Below are positions 51,626-58,545 of a stretch of 64,000 nt of DNA, piece by piece (the first letter of the stretch is position 1; each line of letters opens with the position of its first letter). Both the position numbers and the translations under genes were made by a program. The stretch is from Pseudonocardiaceae bacterium YIM PH 21723 (GTDB lineage: Bacteria; Actinomycetota; Actinomycetes; Mycobacteriales; Pseudonocardiaceae). The notes below the pieces were generated by a model that was not told the DNA's origin, searched no databases, and worked only from the letters and a program-made list of their open reading frames with translations. The stretch covers positions 1-64,000 of the forward strand of contig QZFT01000111.1 of NCBI GenBank assembly GCA_003600225.1, given 5' to 3'.

Positions 51626-52365
51626 TGCCGAACATGTCCATGAAGCTGACCATCAAGCCCGTGCTCGACCGGACCAAAACCGTGACCCGCCGAGAGAAGT
51701 GGCTGAAACTCCAGCCCGGCACCCGCCTGACCTTGGTCCGTCAAAGCCAGGGCCTTGAACGCGGCTCATCACCGGAGCGACTGGCCGAAGTCGAAGTGGT
51801 CAAGGTGAGCCGCGAGCGGCTGAACGAGATCAACGCCGAGGAAGTCGCACTCGAAGGATATCCGGGGATGACCCCAGAGGAATTCATGCACGAATTCTTC
51901 ACCAAGCCCCAGGGCATCAAACCCACAGACATGGTGACCCGCATCGAATTCCGATATCTCGATGACCCGGCGCCCAGCACGCAGGTTGAATCCGCCGATT
52001 CATCGTGGTCCCCCGAACCCCCGGAACTCAGCGTCACCATGGTTCCCTGGACGGAACCCCAGATGGTGATGGCGCCCTGGACGGAACCCCAGGTGGTGCA
52101 AGACCGGCCCCGGCGACCTCTTCACCCCAGCACGATTGACCGGATACACAGGGGCATTGAGGCGTTCAACCAGCGTGCGTCCGGTGGCCACGCGACAGAT
52201 CCGGTCAGTGTCCAACCGGATGTCCGCGTGCAGCGAGAGACCCTTGAACTGGTGATAAGCCCGAACCACTACGCCTTGACTCAACCGGTGCCCGGGGAAG
52301 CCGACAGGCTACCCAAACTCCCTATGGGGGAATACCTCACTCTGGAGACCAGAGAAGGGAAATAG
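51625..52365 (+). CDS. ASCH-domain protein
   Basis: A 246-aa protein. The N-terminal 115 residues fit an ASCH (PUA-like) domain: LTIKPVLDRTKTVTRREKW (the G/R-K-T-x-T-R-R signature), LTLVRQSQGLERG, AEVEVVKVSRERL and MVTRIEFRYL. ASCH proteins bind RNA or modified nucleosides, and some hydrolyse acetylated cytidine. The C-terminal 130 residues are Pro-rich with a duplicated MVPWTEPQMVMAPWTEPQVV segment. ATG 51625 or GTG 51622 are both possible. Confidence 0.75.
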   Translation: MPNMSMKLTIKPVLDRTKTVTRREKWLKLQPGTRLTLVRQSQGLERGSSPERLAEVEVVKVSRERLNEINAEEVALEGYPGMTPEEFMHEFFTKPQGIKPTDMVTRIEFRYLDDPAPSTQVESADSSWSPEPPELSVTMVPWTEPQMVMAPWTEPQVVQDRPRRPLHPSTIDRIHRGIEAFNQRASGGHATDPVSVQPDVRVQRETLELVISPNHYALTQPVPGEADRLPKLPMGEYLTLETREGK

Positions 52366-52374
52366 CGAATTGAC

Positions 52375-52413
52375 TGCGGCCCGTTGCCTGTTTCGCGCGG
52401 GCAACGGGCCGCA
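52375..52413 (+). terminator. hairpin terminator
   Basis: TGCGGCCCGTTGCC (52375-52388) and GGCAACGGGCCGCA (52400-52413) pair exactly. Confidence 0.75.
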
Positions 52414-52435
52414 AATATTCCGAATAGGAATGAAA

Positions 52436-52491
52436 TAGTATTGCGCTGTCGGAAAACAGAGTGACTACCTGATTTCCGGCCTTCTCGATCC
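52436..52491 (+). promoter_or_regulatory. leader cassette 10
   Basis: TAGTAT (52436-52441), then CTGTCGG, stem GGAAAACAG / CTGATTTCC with one mismatch and loop AGTGACTAC, TTCTCGATCC to 52491. Only 10 nt remain to the ATG and no Shine-Dalgarno is visible, unlike other copies. Confidence 0.7.
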
Positions 52492-52501
52492 ACTTCCTCC
52501 C

Positions 52502-53272
52502 ATGGATTTTCCGGTGATCCCTGTGCTTCTTCTCAATGGCGGCGGCCTGCGCACACTCAAGCGGTGCCGCGAGCAGTACCCGGCTGGCGCGACACACCTG
52601 GGCCGGCTGGCCCGCCCACGGTGCATCGGTCAGCTCCGCGAGACCCTGGACGCCGGTTTCCCGGTCGGCATCGACAACGACGCCTTCTGCCGCTGGGACC
52701 TGAAGGCCTTCGCCCAGCAGGTCTGTCACATCGAGCGCGCCCTGTTCGGGCGGGTCCTGTCGGTGTGGGAGCGCGTCAGCCCGCTGGTGACCGTGCCGGA
52801 CGAATCGTGGGCACTGCTCGGCCGGACCGCACCGGAGCCGCTTGCGGCCTGGCACCCGAACCTACTGTGGATGACGGCCCCCGATGTCCCGTTTGACGCG
52901 CGCGCCACCTTGCAGAGCTTCCTGGACTGGTCCCCGCTGCTGGCCCACCTGCCGATGGCCTACTGCGTGCAGGACGGCGCCCGCCGCGCCGGGATCCCGT
53001 GGGACTGGCCGAACCTGACGTGCCTGTTCATGGCCGGATCGACCGAGTACAAGCTCGGCCCGGAGATGGCCGCCATCTGCCGGGAGGGCAAGGAACGGGG
53101 ACTGCTCATCCACGGCGGCCGGGTGAATTCCCGCCGCCGGATCCGCTACATGCTCAGCCTCGGCGTCGTGGACAGCATCGATGGAACCGGCTTCGACCTG
53201 TACCGGGACACGCACCTGGAATGGGGCCTGCGCGAGGTCTCGGCGACCAACTACCAGCTGTCCATGCTCTGA
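52502..53272 (+). CDS. DpdA/TGT-like TIM-barrel base-exchange enzyme
   Basis: A 256-aa protein resembling phage DpdA-type relatives of tRNA-guanine transglycosylase: VGIDNDAFCRWD (about 55), MTAPDVPFDARATLQSF (about 124), MAYCVQDGARRAG (about 150), LFMAGSTEYKLGPE (about 173) and LLIHGGRVNSRRRIRYMLSL with VVDSIDGTGFD (about 200-230). The DS-x-DGT Asp and VQDG Asp are the expected catalytic positions. Such enzymes exchange guanine for a 7-deazaguanine. No preQ0 synthesis genes are in the window. Start choice is uncertain because no ribosome site is seen. Confidence 0.65.
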   Translation: MDFPVIPVLLLNGGGLRTLKRCREQYPAGATHLGRLARPRCIGQLRETLDAGFPVGIDNDAFCRWDLKAFAQQVCHIERALFGRVLSVWERVSPLVTVPDESWALLGRTAPEPLAAWHPNLLWMTAPDVPFDARATLQSFLDWSPLLAHLPMAYCVQDGARRAGIPWDWPNLTCLFMAGSTEYKLGPEMAAICREGKERGLLIHGGRVNSRRRIRYMLSLGVVDSIDGTGFDLYRDTHLEWGLREVSATNYQLSML

Positions 53273-53285
53273 CCCAGCACCACAT

Positions 53286-53331
53286 GCCGGGCACGGGGTG
53301 ACTCCCCGGACTCCCGGCGAACTCGAAATCC
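53286..53331 (+). promoter_or_regulatory. leader cassette 11 (hairpin without clear -10)
   Basis: Outer stem GCCGGG / CCCGGC and inner GGGGTGACTCCCC hairpin, then AACTCGAAATCC (53320-53331). No -10-like hexamer or terminator lies between it and the DpdA-like gene, so it is probably read through, which separates the hairpin from promoter function. Confidence 0.75.
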
Positions 53332-53353
53332 ACACCGCAAGGAGAGCACCACC

Positions 53354-54268
53354 GTGAACATCATCGAACCCCGCAACCCCGGCGGCCAGCACAAGCCCGC
53401 GAGTACCTGGTGGCCACACACCGGTATCGAGGCGCCGCACCGGCTGGAACTCCAGAACCTGACCGAGATAGACCACGGACCCGGCACGGCCTTCACCGCG
53501 GACCTGGTGCACCCGCACCACGGAGTCATCGGCCGCGTCAGCGACAGCGGGCCGAGGGGCGACACCGAGTTCTACACCCGGGACGCCACCGTGTTCGGCT
53601 ACGACCACCTCGTAGCGTTCACCGAACAGTGCCGCCAGGACGGCGAACCCCTGCCGCCCCGCTGGCGCGGAACCACGGCGCTGCTCAACGCGGTGGTCGA
53701 CGAGAGCGAGACAGCCAGGATCGTCAACAGCATGCGCCGCAGCGGCACGTTCCTCCTACGGTCCTACGCACCCCGCAGCGAGTACAACGGCGGTGCGCAA
53801 CGCGGTCAGGTCCTGTCCACCCAGATGCCGTTGCTGAGCAAGGCCGCCCGCGAGACACTCGCCGCCCGGCTGGCCGCCGAACCTGAACACGCGCTGCTGG
53901 AGGACGAGATCTGGCAGATGTTCAACGGCCAGCAGTGGACGCCGATGCTCCCCGGACCCCAGCGCACCGCCGAGCAGACGATCAAGCGCCTCGCCCAGGT
54001 ATCTGCGGTGCGCATCCGGCCCGACCAGCCACTGTGGAGCCGGTGGAGCACCGAGATCGAACCGGGCCTGTACGCCACCGGCAACGTCGGCGCCGACCGG
54101 TTCACCGTCAGCGAGGACTCCGAGCCGATGGTGAACTGCACCGAATGGTGCCCGTGCGGAGGCGAACGGGAGACCAGCCGCTTCGAGACCTGGAACGGGC
54201 ACGGGCTGATCGAAGCGGGCACGGTGCACGCCCGGAAACGGTGCCGCCGCCTGATCGCCATCGAGTGA
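53354..54268 (+). CDS. unknown protein, 304 aa
   Basis: GTG start after AAGGAGAG. A soluble protein with an N-terminal beta-rich part (TADLVHPHHGVIGRVSDSGP), a helical middle (MPLLSKAARETLAARLAAEP) and a C-terminal Cys group (NCTEWCPCGGERE, RKRCRRL) that could bind zinc. No recognised family. Confidence 0.6.
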   Translation: MNIIEPRNPGGQHKPASTWWPHTGIEAPHRLELQNLTEIDHGPGTAFTADLVHPHHGVIGRVSDSGPRGDTEFYTRDATVFGYDHLVAFTEQCRQDGEPLPPRWRGTTALLNAVVDESETARIVNSMRRSGTFLLRSYAPRSEYNGGAQRGQVLSTQMPLLSKAARETLAARLAAEPEHALLEDEIWQMFNGQQWTPMLPGPQRTAEQTIKRLAQVSAVRIRPDQPLWSRWSTEIEPGLYATGNVGADRFTVSEDSEPMVNCTEWCPCGGERETSRFETWNGHGLIEAGTVHARKRCRRLIAIE

Positions 54269-54274
54269 CCATCC

Positions 54275-54307
54275 CGCCGTCCGCCCTGCTGGCCAGGGCG
54301 GACGGCG
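54275..54307 (+). terminator. hairpin terminator
   Basis: CGCCGTCCGCCCTG (54275-54288) and CAGGGCGGACGGCG (54294-54307) pair exactly. Confidence 0.75.
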
Positions 54308-54377
54308 ACGCTCGCGAGCTCTACCCGGCGCGGGGTGAGATTCCCGCGACGCTGAAAAACACCGGCGGGCAACCGGG

Positions 54378-54433
54378 TAACATTTTTGATGTCGGAAACC
54401 GGGATGACAACTGGTTTCCGGTTCTCGAAATCC
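54378..54433 (+). promoter_or_regulatory. leader cassette 12
   Basis: TAACAT (54378-54383), 4 nt, GATGTCGG (54388-), GGAAACC / GGTTTCC stem, GATGACAACT loop and TTCTCGAAATCC to 54433; nearly identical to cassette 2. GAAAAA lies 18 nt upstream of the hexamer. Confidence 0.85.
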
Positions 54434-54456
54434 ACAGTTCACAAGGGAGTGCGCAG

Positions 54457-54966
54457 ATGGCGCAGTACACACCGCCCGCGATGGTCGTCGCATTCGACGA
54501 TGGCGACCCCACCACGACTGACAACGACTACGAGTACGGCGTGATCCTGCACGAGACGCCCAGCTGGTTGACGCTCTACGTGCCCGGAACCGTCCAGCGC
54601 GTCGGCCACCCGGCGGACCTGGAATTCGGCATCCGCAACGTATCTGCCAGCCGAATCGAATGCCGGTACCAGTTCATCCAGTGCCCAGCGGAATGGGTGG
54701 TGCGGGGGTGGAACCGGCTTCTCGCGGTCGGCCCCGAGCTGCTCGGCGCCCCCACGGTCGCCCACGTCTGGGAGCTGTCCGCGCATCTGCTCCAGCACAA
54801 GCTCGATGAGGGCGTCGGCCCCCTTCTCCCGCAGGGCGAACTTGAGCGCATGGTGGGCCGAGCGTTGACCGATCAGGACATCAACAAAATGCGCCACCTG
54901 ATCGCCTGGTCCCTGATTCCCCAGGTGCTCCGTGGATTGGTCCAGCAGCTGGATGTGCCGTACTGA
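54457..54966 (+). CDS. unknown protein, 169 aa
   Basis: AAGGGAG precedes the ATG. The first half is beta-rich (VVAFDDGDPTTTDNDYEYGV; LTLYVPGTVQRVGHPADLEF), the second helical (LIAWSLIPQVLRGLVQQLDV). Single gene between its own leader and terminator. No family recognised. Confidence 0.55.
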   Translation: MAQYTPPAMVVAFDDGDPTTTDNDYEYGVILHETPSWLTLYVPGTVQRVGHPADLEFGIRNVSASRIECRYQFIQCPAEWVVRGWNRLLAVGPELLGAPTVAHVWELSAHLLQHKLDEGVGPLLPQGELERMVGRALTDQDINKMRHLIAWSLIPQVLRGLVQQLDVPY

Positions 54967-54983
54967 TCGACTCCGCCCGAACA

Positions 54984-55012
54984 CGGCGGGCTGGCACCGA
55001 GCCAGCCCGCCG
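54984..55012 (+). terminator. hairpin terminator
   Basis: CGGCGGGCTGGC (54984-54995) and GCCAGCCCGCCG (55001-55012) form a perfect stem immediately before the next leader. Confidence 0.75.
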
Positions 55013-55019
55013 GCCTGAA

Positions 55020-55057
55020 GCCCGGATGACTACCGGGTCCCGAACATCTCGAAATCC
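55020..55057 (+). promoter_or_regulatory. leader cassette 13 (GC-type stem)
   Basis: GCCCGGATGACTACCGGG gives a CCCGG/CCGGG stem with ATGACTA loop, followed by ATCTCGAAATCC (55046-55057). No -10-like hexamer is seen upstream. Confidence 0.75.
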
Positions 55058-55079
55058 GATTCCCCGGGAGGGAAACATC

Positions 55080-55697
55080 ATGCGCACCAACAACCACGAC
55101 CACCGTCGCCCTGGAATGGCGCAGCGGCTCGGCGCCGCCCTCGGCGCCCTCGGCCGCCACCTCGTTGCGATCGACGCGACCCTGTGGGCCAAGGCCATGA
55201 TCAAGGCCGACGCCGTCATCCTGGACACCGAGACCACCGACCTTCGTAACGCTGGCATCATCGAGATCGCCCTGATCTCCGCCCGGACCGGCGAGAGGCT
55301 GTACGAGAGCCTGGTGGACCCAGGCGACAAGCCGATCAACCCCGACGCCGCCAAGGTGCACGGCATCACGCCAGAGGTCGTGACCGGTGCGCCCCTGTGG
55401 AGTGCGGTCCTGCCTGAAGTGCTCAAGGCGACCGAAGGCCGTCTGGTCCTGGCCTACAACAAGAAGTTCGACATCGGGGCGATCCGGGACGACTGTGCCC
55501 GGTACGAACTCGACCCCCAGCACCTCGGCGACGACGCCAACTGGGGATGCCTGATGCTGCGCCTGTCGGACTTCCTGCGCATCACCGCCTCCCGCAAGCT
55601 CAACGGCGGCCATCGCGCAGTCGGCGACGCCCAGGCAGCTCGCAAGGTGCTGTTGACGATCGCCCGGAAGATCAAGCCTGCCGAGCGCAACGCCTGA
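55080..55697 (+). CDS. DnaQ-like 3'-5' exonuclease
   Basis: A 205-aa DEDDh exonuclease: ExoI VILDTETTDL (Asp and Glu, about 42-51), ExoII LAYNKKFDIGAIRDD (about 126-140) and ExoIII GGHRAVGDAQAA (His and Asp, about 182-193). Similar to the epsilon proofreading subunit. AGGGA precedes the ATG; the ATG within the leader hairpin is in frame but unlikely to be used. May trim DNA in replication or transfer. Confidence 0.85.
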   Translation: MRTNNHDHRRPGMAQRLGAALGALGRHLVAIDATLWAKAMIKADAVILDTETTDLRNAGIIEIALISARTGERLYESLVDPGDKPINPDAAKVHGITPEVVTGAPLWSAVLPEVLKATEGRLVLAYNKKFDIGAIRDDCARYELDPQHLGDDANWGCLMLRLSDFLRITASRKLNGGHRAVGDAQAARKVLLTIARKIKPAERNA

Positions 55698-55712
55698 TCT
55701 CCCGTCACTTAA

Positions 55713-55751
55713 GCCGGTCCGGTACCCGCAGCAGCGCGGGACCGGACCGGC
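55713..55751 (+). terminator. interrupted hairpin, attenuator or terminator
   Basis: GCCGGTCCGGT and ACCGGACCGGC, with inner CCCGC/GCGGG, pair between the exonuclease gene and 55794. The next gene has no leader, so some read-through is expected. Confidence 0.6.
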
Positions 55752-55793
55752 ATCGCCACCGCCATCGCCCTCCCTCCGAAGGAGTCCAGAACC

Positions 55794-56105
55794 GTGCCCA
55801 CCCTCTACCTGCCGCCTCGCTTCGGCACCAACTGGCAAGTACTGGTGACCCAGCAGGTCACCACCGTGCTGAAAGTCGAGATCGCCCATCTCGATCTCCT
55901 CCTCCAGCACGACGCCCCCACCGAGTACTCCGTGTTCATGAAGGCGATCGAGACTCACGCCTTGGCGTTGATAGCGGCAGGACGGGCCGTCGGACTCGGG
56001 ACCCGGCCCGAAAGCTGGGTATCCAGCTGGGAGCAAGTCGGCAGCACCGCAGCCCAGGTCGCCGAAGATCGCCGCGTGCGGGAGATGCGCGAAGGAACTA
56101 CCTGA
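55794..56105 (+). CDS. unknown protein, 103 aa
   Basis: GTG after AAGGAG. A small protein with N-terminal PTLYLPPRFGTNWQVLVTQQ and a helical C-terminal half. Second gene of the exonuclease unit. Function unknown. Confidence 0.55.
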   Translation: MPTLYLPPRFGTNWQVLVTQQVTTVLKVEIAHLDLLLQHDAPTEYSVFMKAIETHALALIAAGRAVGLGTRPESWVSSWEQVGSTAAQVAEDRRVREMREGTT

Positions 56106-56222
56106 CGCCACCGCCCGGCCGCCCATCGCGGCTCAGACAGAGCGGGCGGAACCGGGCGATGTCAGCGCGGAGGACCCCGTGCTCTCAGGCGGAGGCACCA
56201 ATTTCATTCGGCCCGTGAGCAC

Positions 56223-56277
56223 TATCCTTATTGATGTCGGAAACCGAAATGACAACTGGTTTCCAGTTCTCGAAACC
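56223..56277 (+). promoter_or_regulatory. leader cassette 14
   Basis: TATCCT (56223-56228), 4 nt, GATGTCGG (56233-), GGAAACC / GGTTTCC stem, loop GAAATGACAACT, TTCTCGAAACC. Confidence 0.85.
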
Positions 56278-56298
56278 ACGACCCCGAGGGGCAAACCC

Positions 56299-56703
56299 AT
56301 GAGCCAGAACCAGGAAACCCGAACCTACAGCCCGGCGGACGAGCCGGAGCTCGACCACCGCGACCGGGGCCTCACCGCGATCTGGGACATCAGCACCGCC
56401 AACCCGGAGGGCTGGACGTTCCAGGCCCATCTACAGGTCGACCACTGGGACCACCCGTTCAAGGGCAAGCAGTACATGGCCGTGCTGATCGCGAGCAGCC
56501 GGAACGGCGCGGTCGAGCGACCGAAGATCGGCGCGACGGACGGCGAGGTCATCATCGCCGAGCAGAGCGCTCCCCGCTTCAACCGCTCCGCGCTGGCCAC
56601 CTTCTGCACGCAGGCGGTGGAGACGTTGCGCCTGCGATTCGCCGAAGGCGACCAGGAAGTGACCGCGTACTTCGACTCCACCTCCGACAAGCACGACGCC
56701 TGA
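56299..56703 (+). CDS. cassette family B protein
   Basis: A 134-aa protein with a beta-rich N-terminal part (IWDISTANPEGWTFQAHLQV; YMAVLIASSRNGAVER) and the family B tail TLRLRFAEGDQEVTAYFDST. Related proteins lie at 57857 and twice within 58546. GAGGGG precedes the ATG. Function unknown. Confidence 0.65.
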   Translation: MSQNQETRTYSPADEPELDHRDRGLTAIWDISTANPEGWTFQAHLQVDHWDHPFKGKQYMAVLIASSRNGAVERPKIGATDGEVIIAEQSAPRFNRSALATFCTQAVETLRLRFAEGDQEVTAYFDSTSDKHDA

Positions 56704-56724
56704 TACCCACCCAGCCATGTTCAA

Positions 56725-56752
56725 CGGTCCGGTGCCCACGGGCACCGGACCG
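56725..56752 (+). terminator. hairpin terminator or attenuator
   Basis: CGGTCCGGTGCCC and GGGCACCGGACCG pair with a minimal loop, 25 bp before the next ATG. Confidence 0.65.
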
Positions 56753-56776
56753 GATCAGGCGGAGGACGAACCGAAC

Positions 56777-57115
56777 ATGATCCACAAAAACAGGTCATCC
56801 GAACCGGCACCCCAGTTCGCGGTAGTCCGGCCGAAACGCCGGAAGCTCCACACGGTCAGCTGCGCATGGGGTTGCGGGAAGACCTGGAGCACCCCGTTGA
56901 AGCCGCCGAAAACCGGGCTGGGCTGCGGCCAGGGCGAATGCCTCCAGAAGCACAACAAGGCCGCCGCCAACGCTGCGGCTGCGGCGAGTAAGCAGCGCGC
57001 CGCACAACGCCAGACCCGCCCCGCCAGCAGTCCCCAGCAAGTGGTGCACAGCGATTGGGCCATGGCCTGCCTGCTGGCCAACGGCCGGTCCAGAACCACC
57101 CGAGGCAACGCCTAG
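56777..57115 (+). CDS. small basic protein with Cys motifs
   Basis: A 112-aa protein. KLHTVSCAWGCGKTW and GLGCGQGECLQKHNK give a CxxxC...CxxxxC plus His pattern typical of a zinc finger; an Ala/Lys-rich helix and basic tail follow. Probably nucleic-acid-binding. Read through from the 56299 unit. Confidence 0.55.
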   Translation: MIHKNRSSEPAPQFAVVRPKRRKLHTVSCAWGCGKTWSTPLKPPKTGLGCGQGECLQKHNKAAANAAAAASKQRAAQRQTRPASSPQQVVHSDWAMACLLANGRSRTTRGNA

Positions 57116-57169
57116 AGGCGACCACCGCCTTCAGTCCCCGCTCACCAAACAGCAGCAGGAGAAGGAACC

Positions 57170-57712
57170 ATGTCGATCATTTTGTGCGAGTGCGTCGCCG
57201 GAGGTGTGTGCCGTCAGCGCGGCGCTGACGTCCAGCACGCGGTGACCCTGATGTGGTCACGAGAAGACGACTCACGCGCACCCGAGACCATCGCCAGCCC
57301 GGCGCACCTTGACCAGTGGATCAACGAGCAGGAGATCGTTGGCGGGTCGTGCTCGACCTGCCGTGAGGACATCACTGCCTGCCCCGCGTTCCAGCCCTAC
57401 CTGCTCAGCCCACGGTGGCAGCTGCCCGAGGGCGGCCGGGACGTACTGCGCATCCAGGTTCGCGCCGCCAAGCGGTCCGGTGCCGAGGGCGGGCTGATGG
57501 CCGCGATGACCGCGATGTACCACCTTGTCTACGCCGCCTACCCGGACCGCACCGCGGCTAGCATCTATCGCCGACTGTGGAGCCAGGGTGACGTCACTCT
57601 CGCCGACGTCTATTACTGGGCGCGCGTGCTCCAGCGGTACCTGGCGCTCAGCAGGTCCGTCGGACCGCACAAGCCCGAAGCAGATCCGGCCTCCGGCCAG
57701 CACGACACCTGA
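57170..57712 (+). CDS. unknown protein, 180 aa
   Basis: AGGAGAAGGA precedes the ATG. The N-terminal part has several Cys (ILCECVAGGVCRQRG; GGSCSTCREDITACP), then a helical C-terminal half (LMAAMTAMYHLVYAAYPDRT). No family recognised. Confidence 0.55.
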   Translation: MSIILCECVAGGVCRQRGADVQHAVTLMWSREDDSRAPETIASPAHLDQWINEQEIVGGSCSTCREDITACPAFQPYLLSPRWQLPEGGRDVLRIQVRAAKRSGAEGGLMAAMTAMYHLVYAAYPDRTAASIYRRLWSQGDVTLADVYYWARVLQRYLALSRSVGPHKPEADPASGQHDT

Positions 57713-57794
57713 TCACTGGACCCGCCGCGCAGCGCGGGACGGGGCCGGCCGAGGGCCGGACCGCCGCCCAGCGCCAGCACCCTCATCGACGCCG

Positions 57795-57835
57795 TGCCCG
57801 GGATGACTACCCGACGCCCGGCTGACTCGAAATCC
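57795..57835 (+). promoter_or_regulatory. leader cassette 15 (GC-type stem, no clear -10)
   Basis: CCCGGGATGACTACCCG forms a hairpin with the ATGACTA loop, then GACTCGAAATCC (57824-57835). No strong terminator separates it from the 57170 gene. Confidence 0.75.
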
Positions 57836-57856
57836 ATTTCTCCGGAAGGAACACCG

Positions 57857-58270
57857 ATGCCACACAGTGGCGAATCCCAGATCTTCACTCCCCTGGCCGA
57901 GCCAGTCTTCCGAGCCGGGTGCAAGGAACTCGGTGCTGAGTGGGCACTCGGCCCGGGAGCCTCGGAGGCCGCGCCGTTCGCACTTCTCGTCATCCAGTAC
58001 GTCGCCGAGACCAGCCGCTATCAGGCCTGGTTGACTGGAGCGTTGCGCACCAACTTCGCTCCCGACCTCATCATGGTGAGTCGCACTGCCGCCGCGTTCC
58101 GCGCCATGATCCTGCTCGGCAATTGGCGTGCCGAGCAGTGCAGCGCCGAGAGGTTGGAGCAGCTCCGCGACGAGTGCCTGGCGGAGGTCCGCAGCAGGTT
58201 CGAGGCAGGCGACCAGGACGTGACCGTGCACTTCGATCCGACCTCGGCCCTGTACGCCGAGGAGGACTGA
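57857..58270 (+). CDS. cassette family B protein
   Basis: A 137-aa paralogue of the 56299 product: ALLVIQYVAETSRYQAWLTG and the tail VRSRFEAGDQDVTVHFDPTS. GGAAGGA precedes the ATG. One of three adjacent family B genes, each with its own leader. Confidence 0.65.
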   Translation: MPHSGESQIFTPLAEPVFRAGCKELGAEWALGPGASEAAPFALLVIQYVAETSRYQAWLTGALRTNFAPDLIMVSRTAAAFRAMILLGNWRAEQCSAERLEQLRDECLAEVRSRFEAGDQDVTVHFDPTSALYAEED

Positions 58271-58383
58271 TCACCGAAGGCGCGTTGACCGATCGACGTG
58301 CCCGCCGGCGACTTCCGCTCAGCCGCGACCGCGCGGGCGAACGGCACGCGGCGGCGAAAAACGCATGACCAGCCGCGAGTGAT

Positions 58384-58419
58384 CTGGTGGCCAGGGACAC
58401 GAACGTCCCTGGCCACCAG
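58384..58419 (+). terminator. hairpin terminator
   Basis: CTGGTGGCCAGGGAC (58384-58398) and GTCCCTGGCCACCAG (58405-58419) pair exactly over 15 bp. Confidence 0.8.
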
Positions 58420-58465
58420 CCGCTTTCTCCCGAGGTTCCCGCAAGATCGTCACCGCGCGCAGCGG

Positions 58466-58523
58466 TATATTTGTGATGTCGGAAACCGGCATGACTACCC
58501 GGTTTCCGGTTCTCTCGAAATCC
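58466..58523 (+). promoter_or_regulatory. leader cassette 16
   Basis: TATATT (58466-58471), 3 nt, GATGTCGG (58475-), GGAAACCGG / CCGGTTTCC stem with loop CATGACTAC, CTCTCGAAATCC to 58523. Confidence 0.85.
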
Positions 58524-58545
58524 AGCTCCCAGAGGAGATAGCTCC

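Noticed and set aside
35777-58523. The repeated leader as a conserved leader peptide (MSETGMTTGFQFSKS-like)
   Set aside because: Several copies do encode such a string, but single-base loop insertions shift the frame (47238, 51497), others hit stops (47991, 52445) or lack the ATG. Stem pairing is better conserved than the reading frame.
35777-58523. The repeats as a CRISPR array
   Set aside because: Copies are 0.6-6 kb apart with whole genes between them, and no cas genes are present.
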